From positions 1 through 64,000 of the forward strand of contig NZ_JAPNTZ010000026.1 in assembly GCF_026626335.1 (NCBI RefSeq): 64,000 nt of DNA. The letters are read 5' to 3'. This document shows, one piece after another, positions 17,304 through 25,535 of this stretch. A program made the translations under genes and the position numbers. Each line of letters begins with the position of its first letter. Positions within the stretch are counted from its first letter, which is position 1. The DNA comes from Paractinoplanes pyxinae. GTDB taxonomy: Bacteria; Actinomycetota; Actinomycetes; Mycobacteriales; Micromonosporaceae. Below the pieces are notes generated by a model. It had not been told where the DNA came from. It did not search any database and saw only the letters and a list, made by a program, of their open reading frames with translations.

Positions 17304-17364
17304 CACTCGGACGCGTGGTTCGGGCGGGGTCACGAACGACCCGTTGATCAACTACGATGCGGCG

Positions 17365-18384
17365 ATGTTTTACGCACGCCTCCTCATCAGGCGGATCTTC
17401 GGGGGCCCGCTGCCCCCTGTTCCCGAGTTCGACGCGGACCGGGCGAACCCCGATCAAGGGCTGCAGGCGGCCAAGCCGCAGATTCGCGGCGGTGACTGGC
17501 AGGCCGCCAAGAAAGTGATGGCGGACGCCGGTGACGACCACGAGCTGCGCGGGCGCCGGCTGCAGGCGCTCAGCGGGCTGGCCATCAAGGACGACGGCTG
17601 GCTGCGGGTCTGGCTCCACACCGACCCGTCCGACGCGACGGCGTTGATGATCCAGGCGGCCGTGCTCCAGTCGGAGGCAAGCGAAGCCCGCGGCGCCGCC
17701 TCGGCCAAGAACACCACGCCGGAGCAGTTCGCCGCCTTCCACGAGCTCTCCCAGGCCGCCGGGCAGGTCGGGCGGCGCGCGATGCAGCTGGCCGCCCCGG
17801 GCGACCCGTTGCCGTGGGTGGACCTGCTGAACTCCATGTTCGGCGACCGCCAGGCGCGGGCCCACTTCGACGAGGTGTTCGCCGAGGGCCGGCGGCGCGA
17901 CCCGTACAACTTCGACCTGCACCTGGCCGCGGTGAGCCTGCGCTGCCAGAAGTGGTTCGGCTCGCACGAGCAGATGTTCGGCATCGCCCGCCAGGTGGCC
18001 GCGGCCGCCCCGCCCGGCGCCAACGTGCTGCTGATGCCGTTGTTCGCGCACATCGAGTACGCGATGCGCGAGTTCGGCTGGGACGAACGCTCCGACGACC
18101 AGCTGAACCGCTGCCGGGCGTACTTCCAGCGCCCCGACGTCCAGCAGGAGGTCGACCAGGCGATCGCCCGCTGGCGGGCCGGCACCCCCAACCCGGCGCG
18201 CGGAATCACGTGCCGCAACTGGGTGGCTTTGTACTACAGCCTCGCCCGCCGACGGCCAGAGGCCAAGGCCGTCTTCGACGAACTAGGCCAGTACGTCGTA
18301 GCGGCCGCAGCCTGGGCCTACTTCTACTCCGACGAGGAGTACGGCTACCTGACCAACTGGTGGTGGGCGAACGGCGTCCACTAG
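17365..18384 (+). CDS. hypothetical DUF4034-like helical protein
   Basis: 339 aa, soluble and helix-rich, with a pattern like actinomycete proteins annotated DUF4034: repeated helical hairpins (DWQAAKKVMADAG, RDPYNFDLHLAAVSLRCQKW), a conserved WFGSHEQMF segment and an aromatic C-terminus (YLTNWWWANG). No enzymatic motif is visible. The ATG at 17365 is preferred over an upstream TTG at 17344 because TACGAT (17353-17358) lies exactly 6 nt before it, a leaderless arrangement. It is divergent from the glycoside hydrolase operon but its function is probably unrelated. Confidence 0.7.
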   Translation: MFYARLLIRRIFGGPLPPVPEFDADRANPDQGLQAAKPQIRGGDWQAAKKVMADAGDDHELRGRRLQALSGLAIKDDGWLRVWLHTDPSDATALMIQAAVLQSEASEARGAASAKNTTPEQFAAFHELSQAAGQVGRRAMQLAAPGDPLPWVDLLNSMFGDRQARAHFDEVFAEGRRRDPYNFDLHLAAVSLRCQKWFGSHEQMFGIARQVAAAAPPGANVLLMPLFAHIEYAMREFGWDERSDDQLNRCRAYFQRPDVQQEVDQAIARWRAGTPNPARGITCRNWVALYYSLARRRPEAKAVFDELGQYVVAAAAWAYFYSDEEYGYLTNWWWANGVH

Positions 18385-18395
18385 ACGCCGTCCCG

Positions 18396-19736
18396 TCAGA
18401 GCCGGGCGATCGCCGAGGCCGGGTTCTCGATGGCATCGGCGACGGCTCGCATGAAGCCGGCGGCGGTGGCGCCGTCGGCCACGCGGTGGTCGAAGACGAA
18501 GCTCATCTGGCAGATCTTGCGGACGCAGATCTGCCCGTCGACGACCCACGGGCGGTCGAGGATGCGGCCGAAGCCGAGGATGGCCGCCTGCGGGTGGTTG
18601 ATGATGGCGGCGCTGCCGTCGACGTTGAAGCTGCCGTAGTTGTTCAGCGTGAAGGTGCCGTTGCCGGTTACCGTGCCGGTGCGGGCGGCCTCGGTGATGC
18701 GGCGGATCTGCTCGTCCAGGCCGGTGGTGGTGAGCGAGCCGGCGTCGGTGACGGCGGGGACGACGAGGCCGCGGGAGCCCTGGACGGCTACGCCCAGGTC
18801 GATCCGATCGAGCTCGACGATCTCCTGGCGCTCGGTGTCCACGCGGGAGTTGAAGACGGGGTACTCGCGCAGCGCGGCCACGGTGAAGCGGGCAATGTAG
18901 GCCAGCAGGCCCGGGCCGGGGCGGGTGGCCTCGCGCAGCTCCCACAGGCGGGTGGCATCCAGGTCGACCCATACCGTGGCCTCGGGGATCTCGGCGCGGC
19001 TGCGGGACAGGGCGGCCGACGTCGCCTTCCGGAAGCCACTGAGCGGCACGCGCCGCTCCCCCGGCGCGGAAGCCGACGCGGAAGCCGACGCGGGAGCCGA
19101 CGCGGAAGCCGACGCGGGAGCCGACGCGGAGGCCGGCGCGGAAGCCGACACGTGAGATGGCGCGGAAGCCGGCGACGGCGCCGGAGTCGAGGCCGGCGGC
19201 GGGGTGGACGGAATGGCCAGCGCCCGAGTCACGTCGGAGCGCACGATCAGACCGCCGGGCCCGGAGCCGTCGAGCGAGCGCAGATCAAGCCCACCCTCGC
19301 GAGCCAGCTTGCGCACCAGCGGCGAGACGACAAGGGGCACGCGACGCGACGGCGCCGCAGTCACGTGGGCGACCGCCGTGCGCGGCCGGCGGCGGCGTCC
19401 CGACGCGGCCGCCGCGCCCGTGGTGCCGTACCCGATGAGGACGTTGCCCGAACCGGCGCGCTCCTCCTCGCGGTAGGTGTCGGCCGGGGCCGGGGCGACG
19501 GCCGCGACCGTCAGCAGCGGCTTGCCCACCTCGAGCACACCACCCTCGGGCGCGTGCCGGGTGGCGACCTGTCCCGCGTACGGCGAAGGGACCTCGACCA
19601 GCGACTTGGCCGTCTCGACCTCGACCACCGGCTGGTCCACCTCGACGATGTCGCCCTCGGCGACGAGCCAGCGGACCACCTCGGCCTCGGTCAGGCCCTC
19701 ACCGAGGTCGGGCAGGCGGAAGACCTGCTCGCTCAC
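18396..19736 (-). CDS. bkdC: branched-chain alpha-keto acid dehydrogenase E2 (dihydrolipoamide acyltransferase)
   Basis: 446 aa. One lipoyl domain (residues 1-80, lipoyl lysine K44 in VEVETAKSLVEV), a peripheral subunit-binding domain (PLVRKLAREGGLDL) and the catalytic acyltransferase domain with the DHRVADG active-site motif near the C-terminus. It transfers acyl groups from E1 to CoA. Between PSBD and catalytic domain is a low-complexity Ala/Ser/Pro linker encoded by a 12-bp repeat (19069-19152). The GTG at 19736 overlaps the E1-beta stop (GTGA) and is preceded by GGGAGG, so it is preferred over GTG 19748. Third gene of the bkdABC operon. Confidence 0.9.
   Translation of the reverse strand: MSEQVFRLPDLGEGLTEAEVVRWLVAEGDIVEVDQPVVEVETAKSLVEVPSPYAGQVATRHAPEGGVLEVGKPLLTVAAVAPAPADTYREEERAGSGNVLIGYGTTGAAAASGRRRRPRTAVAHVTAAPSRRVPLVVSPLVRKLAREGGLDLRSLDGSGPGGLIVRSDVTRALAIPSTPPPASTPAPSPASAPSHVSASAPASASAPASASASAPASASASASAPGERRVPLSGFRKATSAALSRSRAEIPEATVWVDLDATRLWELREATRPGPGLLAYIARFTVAALREYPVFNSRVDTERQEIVELDRIDLGVAVQGSRGLVVPAVTDAGSLTTTGLDEQIRRITEAARTGTVTGNGTFTLNNYGSFNVDGSAAIINHPQAAILGFGRILDRPWVVDGQICVRKICQMSFVFDHRVADGATAAGFMRAVADAIENPASAIARL
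19069..19152. repeat. 12-bp tandem repeat, seven units, encoding the E2 linker
   Basis: Seven consecutive 12-bp units alternate between GAAGCCGACGCG and GGAGCCGACGCG, with two drifted units at the end. They encode Ala-Ser-Ala-Ser or Ala-Ser-Ala-Pro on the minus strand. Linkers of E2 enzymes are naturally flexible and Ala/Pro-rich, so expansion by slippage is tolerated and the repeat number may vary between strains. Confidence 0.85.
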
Positions 19737-20722
19737 GAGTCCTCCCACTGCAGGTCGTCCACCGCGTCCAGCACCCGGTCGACCCCGGGCAGGTGCAGGT
19801 GCTCGTACTTCGGCGGCGGGTACGGGATGTCGAAGCCGGTGACGCGGCGGATCGGCGCGGCCAGCGAGTGGAAGCAGCGCTCGGTCACCCGGGCCACGAT
19901 CTCGGACGACACGCTCGCGAAGCCGGCGGCCTCGGCCACCACGACGGCCCGGCCGGTGGAGCGGACGGCCGCGGCCACCGTCTCGTCGTCGAACGGCACG
20001 ATCGAGCGCAGGTCGACCACCTGGAGGCTGCGACCCTCGCGGTCGGCCACCTCGGCCGCCTCCAGCGCGATCGGCACGCTGGGCCCGTACGCGATGAGCG
20101 TGGCGTCAGTGCCCTCGCGCCGCACCACCGCCCGGCCGATGGACGGCGGCTTCACGCCCAGCTCGACCTCTTCCTTGGTCCAGTAAAGCTTCTTCGGTTC
20201 GAGGAACACGACCGGGTCGTCCGAGGCGATCGACTCGCGCAGCAGGGTGTACGCGTCGGCCGGCGTCGACGGAGTCACGACGTGCAGGCCCGGCGTGTGC
20301 ACGTAGTACGCCTCGGACGAGTCGCAGTGGTGCTCCACGCCGCCGATCCCGCCCGCGTACGGGATCCGGATGACCATCGGCAGCGCGACCTTGCCCCGCG
20401 TCCGGTTCCGCATCTTGGCCACGTGGCTGACGATCTGCTCGAACGCGGGGTAGGCGAACGCGTCGAACTGCATCTCGACGACCGGCCGCATCCCGTTCAT
20501 GGCCATGCCGACGGCCACCCCGACGATGCCCGACTCCGCGAGGGGCGTGTCGAAGCAGCGGTCCTCGCCGAACTCGGCGGTGAGCCCGTCGGTGACACGG
20601 AAGACGCCGCCCAGCGGGCCGACGTCCTCGCCGAAAACGACGACTGTCGGATCGTCGGACAATGAGTCGCGCAACGCCCGGTTCAGGGCCTGGGCCATGG
20701 ACAGCTTCTCGTGCGCGGTCAT
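19733..20722 (-). CDS. bkdB: branched-chain alpha-keto acid dehydrogenase E1 beta subunit
   Basis: 329 aa, a transketolase-like pyrimidine-binding domain (FGEDVGPLGGVFRVTDGL, FDTPLAESGIVGVAVGMAM) followed by the C-terminal transketolase domain (VVDLRSIVPFDDETV). It pairs with the alpha subunit to form the thiamine diphosphate-dependent decarboxylase. Its ATG overlaps the alpha-subunit stop as ATGA and its own stop overlaps the E2 start as GTGA, so stoichiometric coupled translation is likely. Confidence 0.93.
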   Translation of the reverse strand: MTAHEKLSMAQALNRALRDSLSDDPTVVVFGEDVGPLGGVFRVTDGLTAEFGEDRCFDTPLAESGIVGVAVGMAMNGMRPVVEMQFDAFAYPAFEQIVSHVAKMRNRTRGKVALPMVIRIPYAGGIGGVEHHCDSSEAYYVHTPGLHVVTPSTPADAYTLLRESIASDDPVVFLEPKKLYWTKEEVELGVKPPSIGRAVVRREGTDATLIAYGPSVPIALEAAEVADREGRSLQVVDLRSIVPFDDETVAAAVRSTGRAVVVAEAAGFASVSSEIVARVTERCFHSLAAPIRRVTGFDIPYPPPKYEHLHLPGVDRVLDAVDDLQWEDS

Positions 20723-21792
20723 CGCGACGCCACCTCCCGCTCGATCTCGTCGGCCAGTTGGGCCGCCTGTTCCCGCAGCTGCGGGGTCGGCCGTGCGTAG
20801 ACGTGCTCGAACAGCAGGGCGGGCTCGGGTTCCACGTCGCGGTTGAGGCCGTCCCGCACATGCTCGGCGACCCGTTCCGCCTCGGCCCGGAAGGCACTCT
20901 CGTCGATCGACAGGTAGGCCGACAGCCGCGTGATGGGGTCGCGCCCCACCCAAGCGTCGACGTCGGCGGCGTCCCGGTAGCGGGTGGCGTCGTCGGCGTT
21001 CGTGTGCGCCTGCATCCGGTACGTGTGTGCCTCGACCAACTGCGGTCCCTCACCGGCGCGAGCCTTGGCCACGGCTGAGTCCAGCACCGAGAGCAGCGCG
21101 GCCACGTCGTTGCCGTCGACCCGCTCGCCGGGGATGCCGTAGCCGACGCCCTTGTGGGCCAGCGACGGCGCGGCGGTCTGCCGGGCCAGGGGCACGCTGA
21201 TCGCGTACTCGTTGTTCTGGATCAGGAAGACGACCGGGGCCTTGAGCACGGCGGCGAAGTTCATCGCCTCGTGGAAGTCGCCCTCGCTGGTGCCGCCGTC
21301 GCCGCAGAGCGCCATCACCACGGTCGGCTCGCCACGCAGGCGGGCCGCGTGGGCGACCCCGACCGCGTGCGGCAGCTGCGTGGCCAGGGGCGTGGCGTGC
21401 GGGGCGACGCGGTGCTCGTACGGGTCCCAGCCGCAGTGCCAGTCGCCCTTGAGCAGGGTCAGCGCCTCGACCGGGTCGACCCCGCGCTCGACGGCGGCCA
21501 CCGTGTCGCGGTAGGTCGGGAACAGCCAGTCGCCCTCGTCCAGCACCTGGGCCGCCGCGACCTGGCACGCCTCCTGCCCGTGCGACGACGGGTAGACGGC
21601 CAGGCGACCCTGCCGGACCAGCGCGTACGCCTGGTCGTTGAGCCGGCGCGCGGTGATCAGGGAGGCCAGGGCGCGGCGGAGCGCGGCCTCGTCGGGCAGG
21701 GCGCGACCGGCATCGGCGACGGGGTGGCCGTTCGCATCGATGAGGGTCACCGGGGAGTCGGAGGGCAGAAGGTGGTCTGCGTCACCTGTCAT
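20719..21792 (-). CDS. bkdA: branched-chain alpha-keto acid dehydrogenase E1 alpha subunit
   Basis: 357 aa from ATG 21792; an upstream start would add 12 residues. The thiamine diphosphate motif is GDGGTSEGDFHEAMNFAA...NN, and YPSSHGQEACQVAA and TYRMQAHTNADDATRYR are typical of the BCKDH/actinomycete E1-alpha family. The complex converts branched 2-oxo acids from Val, Leu and Ile to acyl-CoAs, which prime branched fatty acids and polyketides. Database labels often call this pyruvate dehydrogenase; the AsnC/Lrp neighbour favours branched-chain substrates. A perfect palindrome CATGGGCCCATG (21790-21801) covers the start codon. Confidence 0.9.
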   Translation of the reverse strand: MTGDADHLLPSDSPVTLIDANGHPVADAGRALPDEAALRRALASLITARRLNDQAYALVRQGRLAVYPSSHGQEACQVAAAQVLDEGDWLFPTYRDTVAAVERGVDPVEALTLLKGDWHCGWDPYEHRVAPHATPLATQLPHAVGVAHAARLRGEPTVVMALCGDGGTSEGDFHEAMNFAAVLKAPVVFLIQNNEYAISVPLARQTAAPSLAHKGVGYGIPGERVDGNDVAALLSVLDSAVAKARAGEGPQLVEAHTYRMQAHTNADDATRYRDAADVDAWVGRDPITRLSAYLSIDESAFRAEAERVAEHVRDGLNRDVEPEPALLFEHVYARPTPQLREQAAQLADEIEREVASR

Positions 21793-21914
21793 GGGCCCAT
21801 GCTGGTCGCGTTGCCATCTGGATTCCACTGCCGGCCCGTAACCGAGAAGATGTACGTTCGGAGTGGCATTTTCGGAGCCAATCGTCCGGCTGAGGCGACC
21901 GAAGCCACGGAAGG

Positions 21915-22364
21915 GTGAGACAACTGGCAGGCCCCCTCGACGACGTCGACCGGCTGATCCTGGGCGAGCTGACCCGCGACGGCCGGCTGTCGATGCGCAC
22001 CCTGGCCGAGCGCCTGCACATCTCGCGGGCCAACGCCTACGCCCGGGTCGATCGCCTGCGCACGACCGGGGTGATCAGGGGTTTCCGGGCCGACGTGGAC
22101 CCGGTCGCGGCGGGGCTGGGCACCACGGCGTACGTGACGGTGAATCTCAACCAGGCCGAGTGGCGGGACGTGGCCGAGCGGCTGCGGTCGCTGCCCGGGG
22201 TGGTGCACATCGCGCTGGTCGGCGGCGAGTTCGACGTGATCATGCTGGTGCGGGCCGAGGACAATGCCGCGCTGGGCCGCCTGGTGCTCGACGCCATCCA
22301 GGGCATGCCGGGCGTAGTAAATACAAGGACGCTCCTCGTCTTCGAAGAGGCTGAACCGGGGTAA
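21915..22364 (+). CDS. bkdR: Lrp/AsnC family regulator, probable controller of bkdABC
   Basis: 149 aa: an N-terminal HTH (LDDVDRLILGELTRDGRLSM, then RTLAERLHISRANAYARVDRL) and a C-terminal RAM effector domain (VVHIALVGGEFDVIMLV). It is divergent from the bkd operon, with 122 nt between starts, the arrangement known for bkdR in other bacteria, where Lrp-type regulators respond to branched-chain amino acids. GTG start. The gene symbol is by context. It runs into the sugar dehydrogenase gene 9 nt downstream. Confidence 0.85.
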   Translation: MRQLAGPLDDVDRLILGELTRDGRLSMRTLAERLHISRANAYARVDRLRTTGVIRGFRADVDPVAAGLGTTAYVTVNLNQAEWRDVAERLRSLPGVVHIALVGGEFDVIMLVRAEDNAALGRLVLDAIQGMPGVVNTRTLLVFEEAEPG

Positions 22365-22373
22365 GGGGTACCG

Positions 22374-23654
22374 ATGAAATCGATCGCGCGAGCGCTGGTG
22401 GCCGGTGGCCTCCTCCTCGGGGCCGTGGCGTGCTCCTCCGACAGCTCGGCCGAGCCCGCCCGGCAGACCGTGACCCCGTCCTCGGCGGTCGAGGTGCCGG
22501 AGCTGGTCTCCACCGAGGTCCAGGGCAGCGACGGGCAAAAGGTGCAAGCCCCGCCCGGCTGGAAGGTCAGCGTCTGGGCGAAGGTCCCCGGCGCCCGCCT
22601 GCTCGCGTGGACTCCCGACAACAAGCTGCTGGTCTCGCGCCCCGAGTCGGGCGACGTCCTGGCCCTGACCGACGGCCAGCAGGAGACCCTGGTCGAGGGC
22701 CTCAACCAGCCCCATGGCCTGGCCTTCGACGGCGACACCCTCTACGTGGCCGAGAGCAACCAGGTCGACTCCTTCGCGTACGCCGCCGGCAAGGTGAGCG
22801 GCAAGCGCGTCGTCGTCGACGGCCTGCCCGACGACAAGAGCGCCGAGCTGGGCGGCAAGTACGCCCACGCGCTCAAGAGCGTCGCCGTCGGCCCCGACAA
22901 GTCGCTCTACATCTCGATCGGCTCGACCGGCAACATCTCGGCCGAGGACCGCGACGCCGACCCCGAGCGCGCCGCCATCCTGCGCTTCCGCGACGGCCGG
23001 CTCGAGACTTTCGCCCACGGCGTCCGCAATGGCACAGGCCTAGCCGTCGCGCCCAACGGCGACGTGTGGACGGCCGTCAACAACCGGGACAACACCCCCA
23101 TCCCGTACGAGGGTGACGACCAGGGCAAGGTCGAGACCTCGTACGTCAACGACCACCCGCTCGAGCCCCTGGCCAAGCTGACCGAGGGCCGCGACCTGGG
23201 CTGGCCTTACTGCAATCCCGACCCCGACGTGCAGCCGGGTCAGGAGGACTCGCCGCTCAGCTACACCGACCGGCCGTTCGTGCGCGACTACGACACCAAC
23301 CGGGACGGCTCGAAGCTCGACTGCTCGAAGCTGCCCAAGGTCGAGCAGGGCATGGGCGCGCACTCGGCGCCGCTGGGCCTCAGCTTCGCCGCTCAGGTTC
23401 CCGGCGCGTACGGTGCGGGAGCGCTCGTCGGCATTCATGGCTCCTGGAACCGCAAGCCTCCGCGCCCGCCCGAGGTGTCGTTCTTCGCCTGGCGGAACAA
23501 CAAGCTGGGCCCGCAACAGACGCTGCTGTCCGGTTTCCAGCGTGAGGACGGCTCCCGCTGGGGGCGGCCGGTCATGGCCGTCCAGGGTCCGGACCAGGCT
23601 CTGTACGTGAGCGACGACTACGCGGGCGCGATCTACCGGGTGACCGCGTCCTGA
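22374..23654 (+). CDS. lipoprotein, PQQ-dependent sugar (sorbosone/glucose) dehydrogenase family
   Basis: 426 aa. Signal peptide with lipobox ending GAVACSS (Cys near residue 20), so it is membrane-anchored on the outside. The beta-propeller shows the family landmarks GLNQPHGLAFDGDTLYVAES, GTGLAVAPNGDVWTAVNNRD and GAGALVGIHGSWNRKPPRP. Relatives oxidise aldose sugars with pyrroloquinoline quinone or have no proven activity; PQQ synthesis genes are not in this window. AAGGGG lies 5 nt before ATG. Confidence 0.85.
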   Translation: MKSIARALVAGGLLLGAVACSSDSSAEPARQTVTPSSAVEVPELVSTEVQGSDGQKVQAPPGWKVSVWAKVPGARLLAWTPDNKLLVSRPESGDVLALTDGQQETLVEGLNQPHGLAFDGDTLYVAESNQVDSFAYAAGKVSGKRVVVDGLPDDKSAELGGKYAHALKSVAVGPDKSLYISIGSTGNISAEDRDADPERAAILRFRDGRLETFAHGVRNGTGLAVAPNGDVWTAVNNRDNTPIPYEGDDQGKVETSYVNDHPLEPLAKLTEGRDLGWPYCNPDPDVQPGQEDSPLSYTDRPFVRDYDTNRDGSKLDCSKLPKVEQGMGAHSAPLGLSFAAQVPGAYGAGALVGIHGSWNRKPPRPPEVSFFAWRNNKLGPQQTLLSGFQREDGSRWGRPVMAVQGPDQALYVSDDYAGAIYRVTAS

Positions 23655-23672
23655 GGCGGTAACGTCCGGTAC

Positions 23673-24653
23673 GTGGCGTTCCTGTTCAGCCCGGGGCAGC
23701 GGGTCGTCGCCGCCGGGCTGTCCGCCGCTCTGGCCGCGGGCTGGCCGTCGCGGGTGGGGCACGAGACGTGGTCGCCTCCCCCGCCTCCCAGCCGGCTCTA
23801 CGTCGAGCGCACCGGCCCGGCCGTCGAGCAAGTGACGACGTACGAGAAAGAGGGCCGGACAGCCGAGGCGGCGCTCATCCGGAAGATCGCGACGCGCCCG
23901 GTGGCGTCGTGGTTCGCCGACAGCGACACGGCCCGGGTCGACCGCGTGGTGAGGGCGGCCCGGGGCTACATCCCCGTGCTGGTCCTGTACTTCATCCCGC
24001 ATCGCGACTGCGCCAGCCACTCCGCCGGAGGCGCGCGCACCGCCACCGCGTACGACGCCTGGATCCAAGCCGTCGCCGCCGCGCTGACCGGCCGCCGCGC
24101 CATCGTCATCCTCGAGCCCGACGCGGTGGCCCAGTCCCTGCAGGGCTGTCTCACGTCCGCCCAGCGCGCCGAGCGCTACCGCCTGCTGACCCGCGCGGTC
24201 GCCAAGCTGGCCGCGAACCCGGCCCTGACCGTCTATCTCGACGGCGGGAACCCGGCCTGGATCACCGACACCGCCACGATGGCCAAGGCGCTCAGGAAGG
24301 CCGGCGTCGCCCGGGCCGACGGTTTCTCGTTGAACGTGGCCAACTTCGAGACCACCGCCTCGAACATCCGGTACGGCACAAGGCTTTCCGACCGGCTCGG
24401 CGGCGCACATTTCGTCATCGATACCAGCCGCAACGGCAACGGCCCGGCCCGCCGGTCCTCGGGCGACCGCCACTGGTGCAATCCGCCCGGCCGCGCCCTC
24501 GGCAACGTCCCCACCTTGCGGACCGGCCAGGACCGGGTCGACGCCTACCTCTGGATCAAACGCCCCGGCGAGTCCGACGGCGCCTGCGGCCGCGGGGCCC
24601 CGGCGGCCGGGCGCTGGTGGCCCGAGTACGCCTTGGAGCTGGCCTCCGGCTAG
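23673..24653 (+). CDS. glycoside hydrolase family 6 (beta-1,4-glucanase)
   Basis: 326 aa. GH6 landmarks in order: ATRPVASWFADSD, LVLYFIPHRDCASHSAGGA, VILEPDAVAQ (catalytic acid D150), YLDGGNPAWI, and FVIDTSRNGNGP followed by HWCNPPGRALG. GH6 enzymes are inverting endoglucanases or cellobiohydrolases acting on cellulose. There is a short hydrophobic N-terminus (about residues 8-25) that could be a signal peptide or anchor, and no carbohydrate-binding module. The GTG start follows TAACGT (23660-23665) by 7 nt, a leaderless pattern. Its stop shares bases with the stop of the convergent gene. Confidence 0.9.
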   Translation: MAFLFSPGQRVVAAGLSAALAAGWPSRVGHETWSPPPPPSRLYVERTGPAVEQVTTYEKEGRTAEAALIRKIATRPVASWFADSDTARVDRVVRAARGYIPVLVLYFIPHRDCASHSAGGARTATAYDAWIQAVAAALTGRRAIVILEPDAVAQSLQGCLTSAQRAERYRLLTRAVAKLAANPALTVYLDGGNPAWITDTATMAKALRKAGVARADGFSLNVANFETTASNIRYGTRLSDRLGGAHFVIDTSRNGNGPARRSSGDRHWCNPPGRALGNVPTLRTGQDRVDAYLWIKRPGESDGACGRGAPAAGRWWPEYALELASG

Positions 24654-25228
24654 ACCAAGGGGACGACCCGCTCAACGGCATCGAGGATCAGCCCGGCCTC
24701 CACGACGGCCCGGGTCTCGGCGATGCCGTAGGCCGGCCACTCGCACACGAAGGTCACCGGCCCCGGCGGCGGCAGCGGCCACACCCAGTAGCTCATTTCG
24801 TACTTGCGCCCTCCCCCGCCCCCGCTGTCCTGCACCAGCAGCGGCGGGTCGGGCTGGGCGTCGGGCGGCAGCATGGGATAGCCGAGGTTGGTGGCCGCCG
24901 CGCCGTCCGCAAACTGCACGCCGAGCCGGAAGAACCCCTCGGAGGGCGGCTCCTCGTCGAAGAAGTCGTGATGGAAGCCCAGCCGGAAGGCCCGCCCGTG
25001 GCGGTCCTCGTGCCGCAGCACGGCCGTGATCGAGAAACTGAAACCGTTCGGGTACGCGGTGATCCCGCTCAGCCCGACGACGGCCTCGTCGCCGCGCCCC
25101 AGCACGAATTCGGCGGGCACCGCAGCCCCCAGCATCGCCTCCGGCTTGGCCCACGAGGGCGGCGGCGGCTGCTCGTCCGGCTCGGGCTCCTCACGGTCCG
25201 GCGGCGGGAACTGCTCGAAGAACCTCAC
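24650..25228 (-). CDS. hypothetical actinomycete protein with Pro/Glu-rich N-terminus
   Basis: 192 aa. An acidic Pro-rich start (FFEQFPPPDREEPEPDEQPP) is followed by a compact beta-rich domain (VVGLSGITAYPNGFSFSITA, then GFFRLGVQFADG and SYWVWPLPPPGPVTFVCEWP). This pattern recurs in actinomycete proteins of unknown function. No signal peptide. The GTG at 25228 is chosen because TAGTCT lies 7 nt upstream on the minus strand, suggesting a leaderless mRNA. Confidence 0.7.
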   Translation of the reverse strand: MRFFEQFPPPDREEPEPDEQPPPPSWAKPEAMLGAAVPAEFVLGRGDEAVVGLSGITAYPNGFSFSITAVLRHEDRHGRAFRLGFHHDFFDEEPPSEGFFRLGVQFADGAAATNLGYPMLPPDAQPDPPLLVQDSGGGGGRKYEMSYWVWPLPPPGPVTFVCEWPAYGIAETRAVVEAGLILDAVERVVPLV

Positions 25229-25314
25229 ACCGCGCAGACTATGCCTCAGGGCATAGACCGGACTCCGGCTCGCGCCCGATTCCCCCGGCCGCGTCCGCTG
25301 ACACACTCTCCGGC

Positions 25315-25530
25315 ATGAACAAGCGTCTCTGGCTCCGCCGCGTAGTGCTCGGTCTGGCCTGCCTGCCCCTCGCCGCCGTCAGCGTCCTGCACACGATGGG
25401 CCGCACCGACGACTTCGGCGTGCTCGGCGAGTGGTACGTGATGCTGCCGCTCACCCTGGCCGGGGTGCTCGCCTGGACGCTGGTCGAGAAGGCCTGGACC
25501 AAAGTCGACGAGGCGCAGCACCCGTCCTGA
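25315..25530 (+). CDS. small two-helix membrane protein, unknown
   Basis: 71 aa with two hydrophobic helices (residues 8-27 and about 40-58) and charged termini (MNKRLWLRR; KAWTKVDEAQ). No family recognised. CACTCT ends 5 nt before the ATG, a borderline leaderless arrangement. Convergent with the LLM gene, 5 nt away. Confidence 0.55.
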   Translation: MNKRLWLRRVVLGLACLPLAAVSVLHTMGRTDDFGVLGEWYVMLPLTLAGVLAWTLVEKAWTKVDEAQHPS

Positions 25531-25535
25531 CCTGC

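Noticed and set aside
20662..21078. Plus-strand ORFs within the bkd operon
   Set aside because: They lie opposite well-conserved E1 subunits and show no family features.
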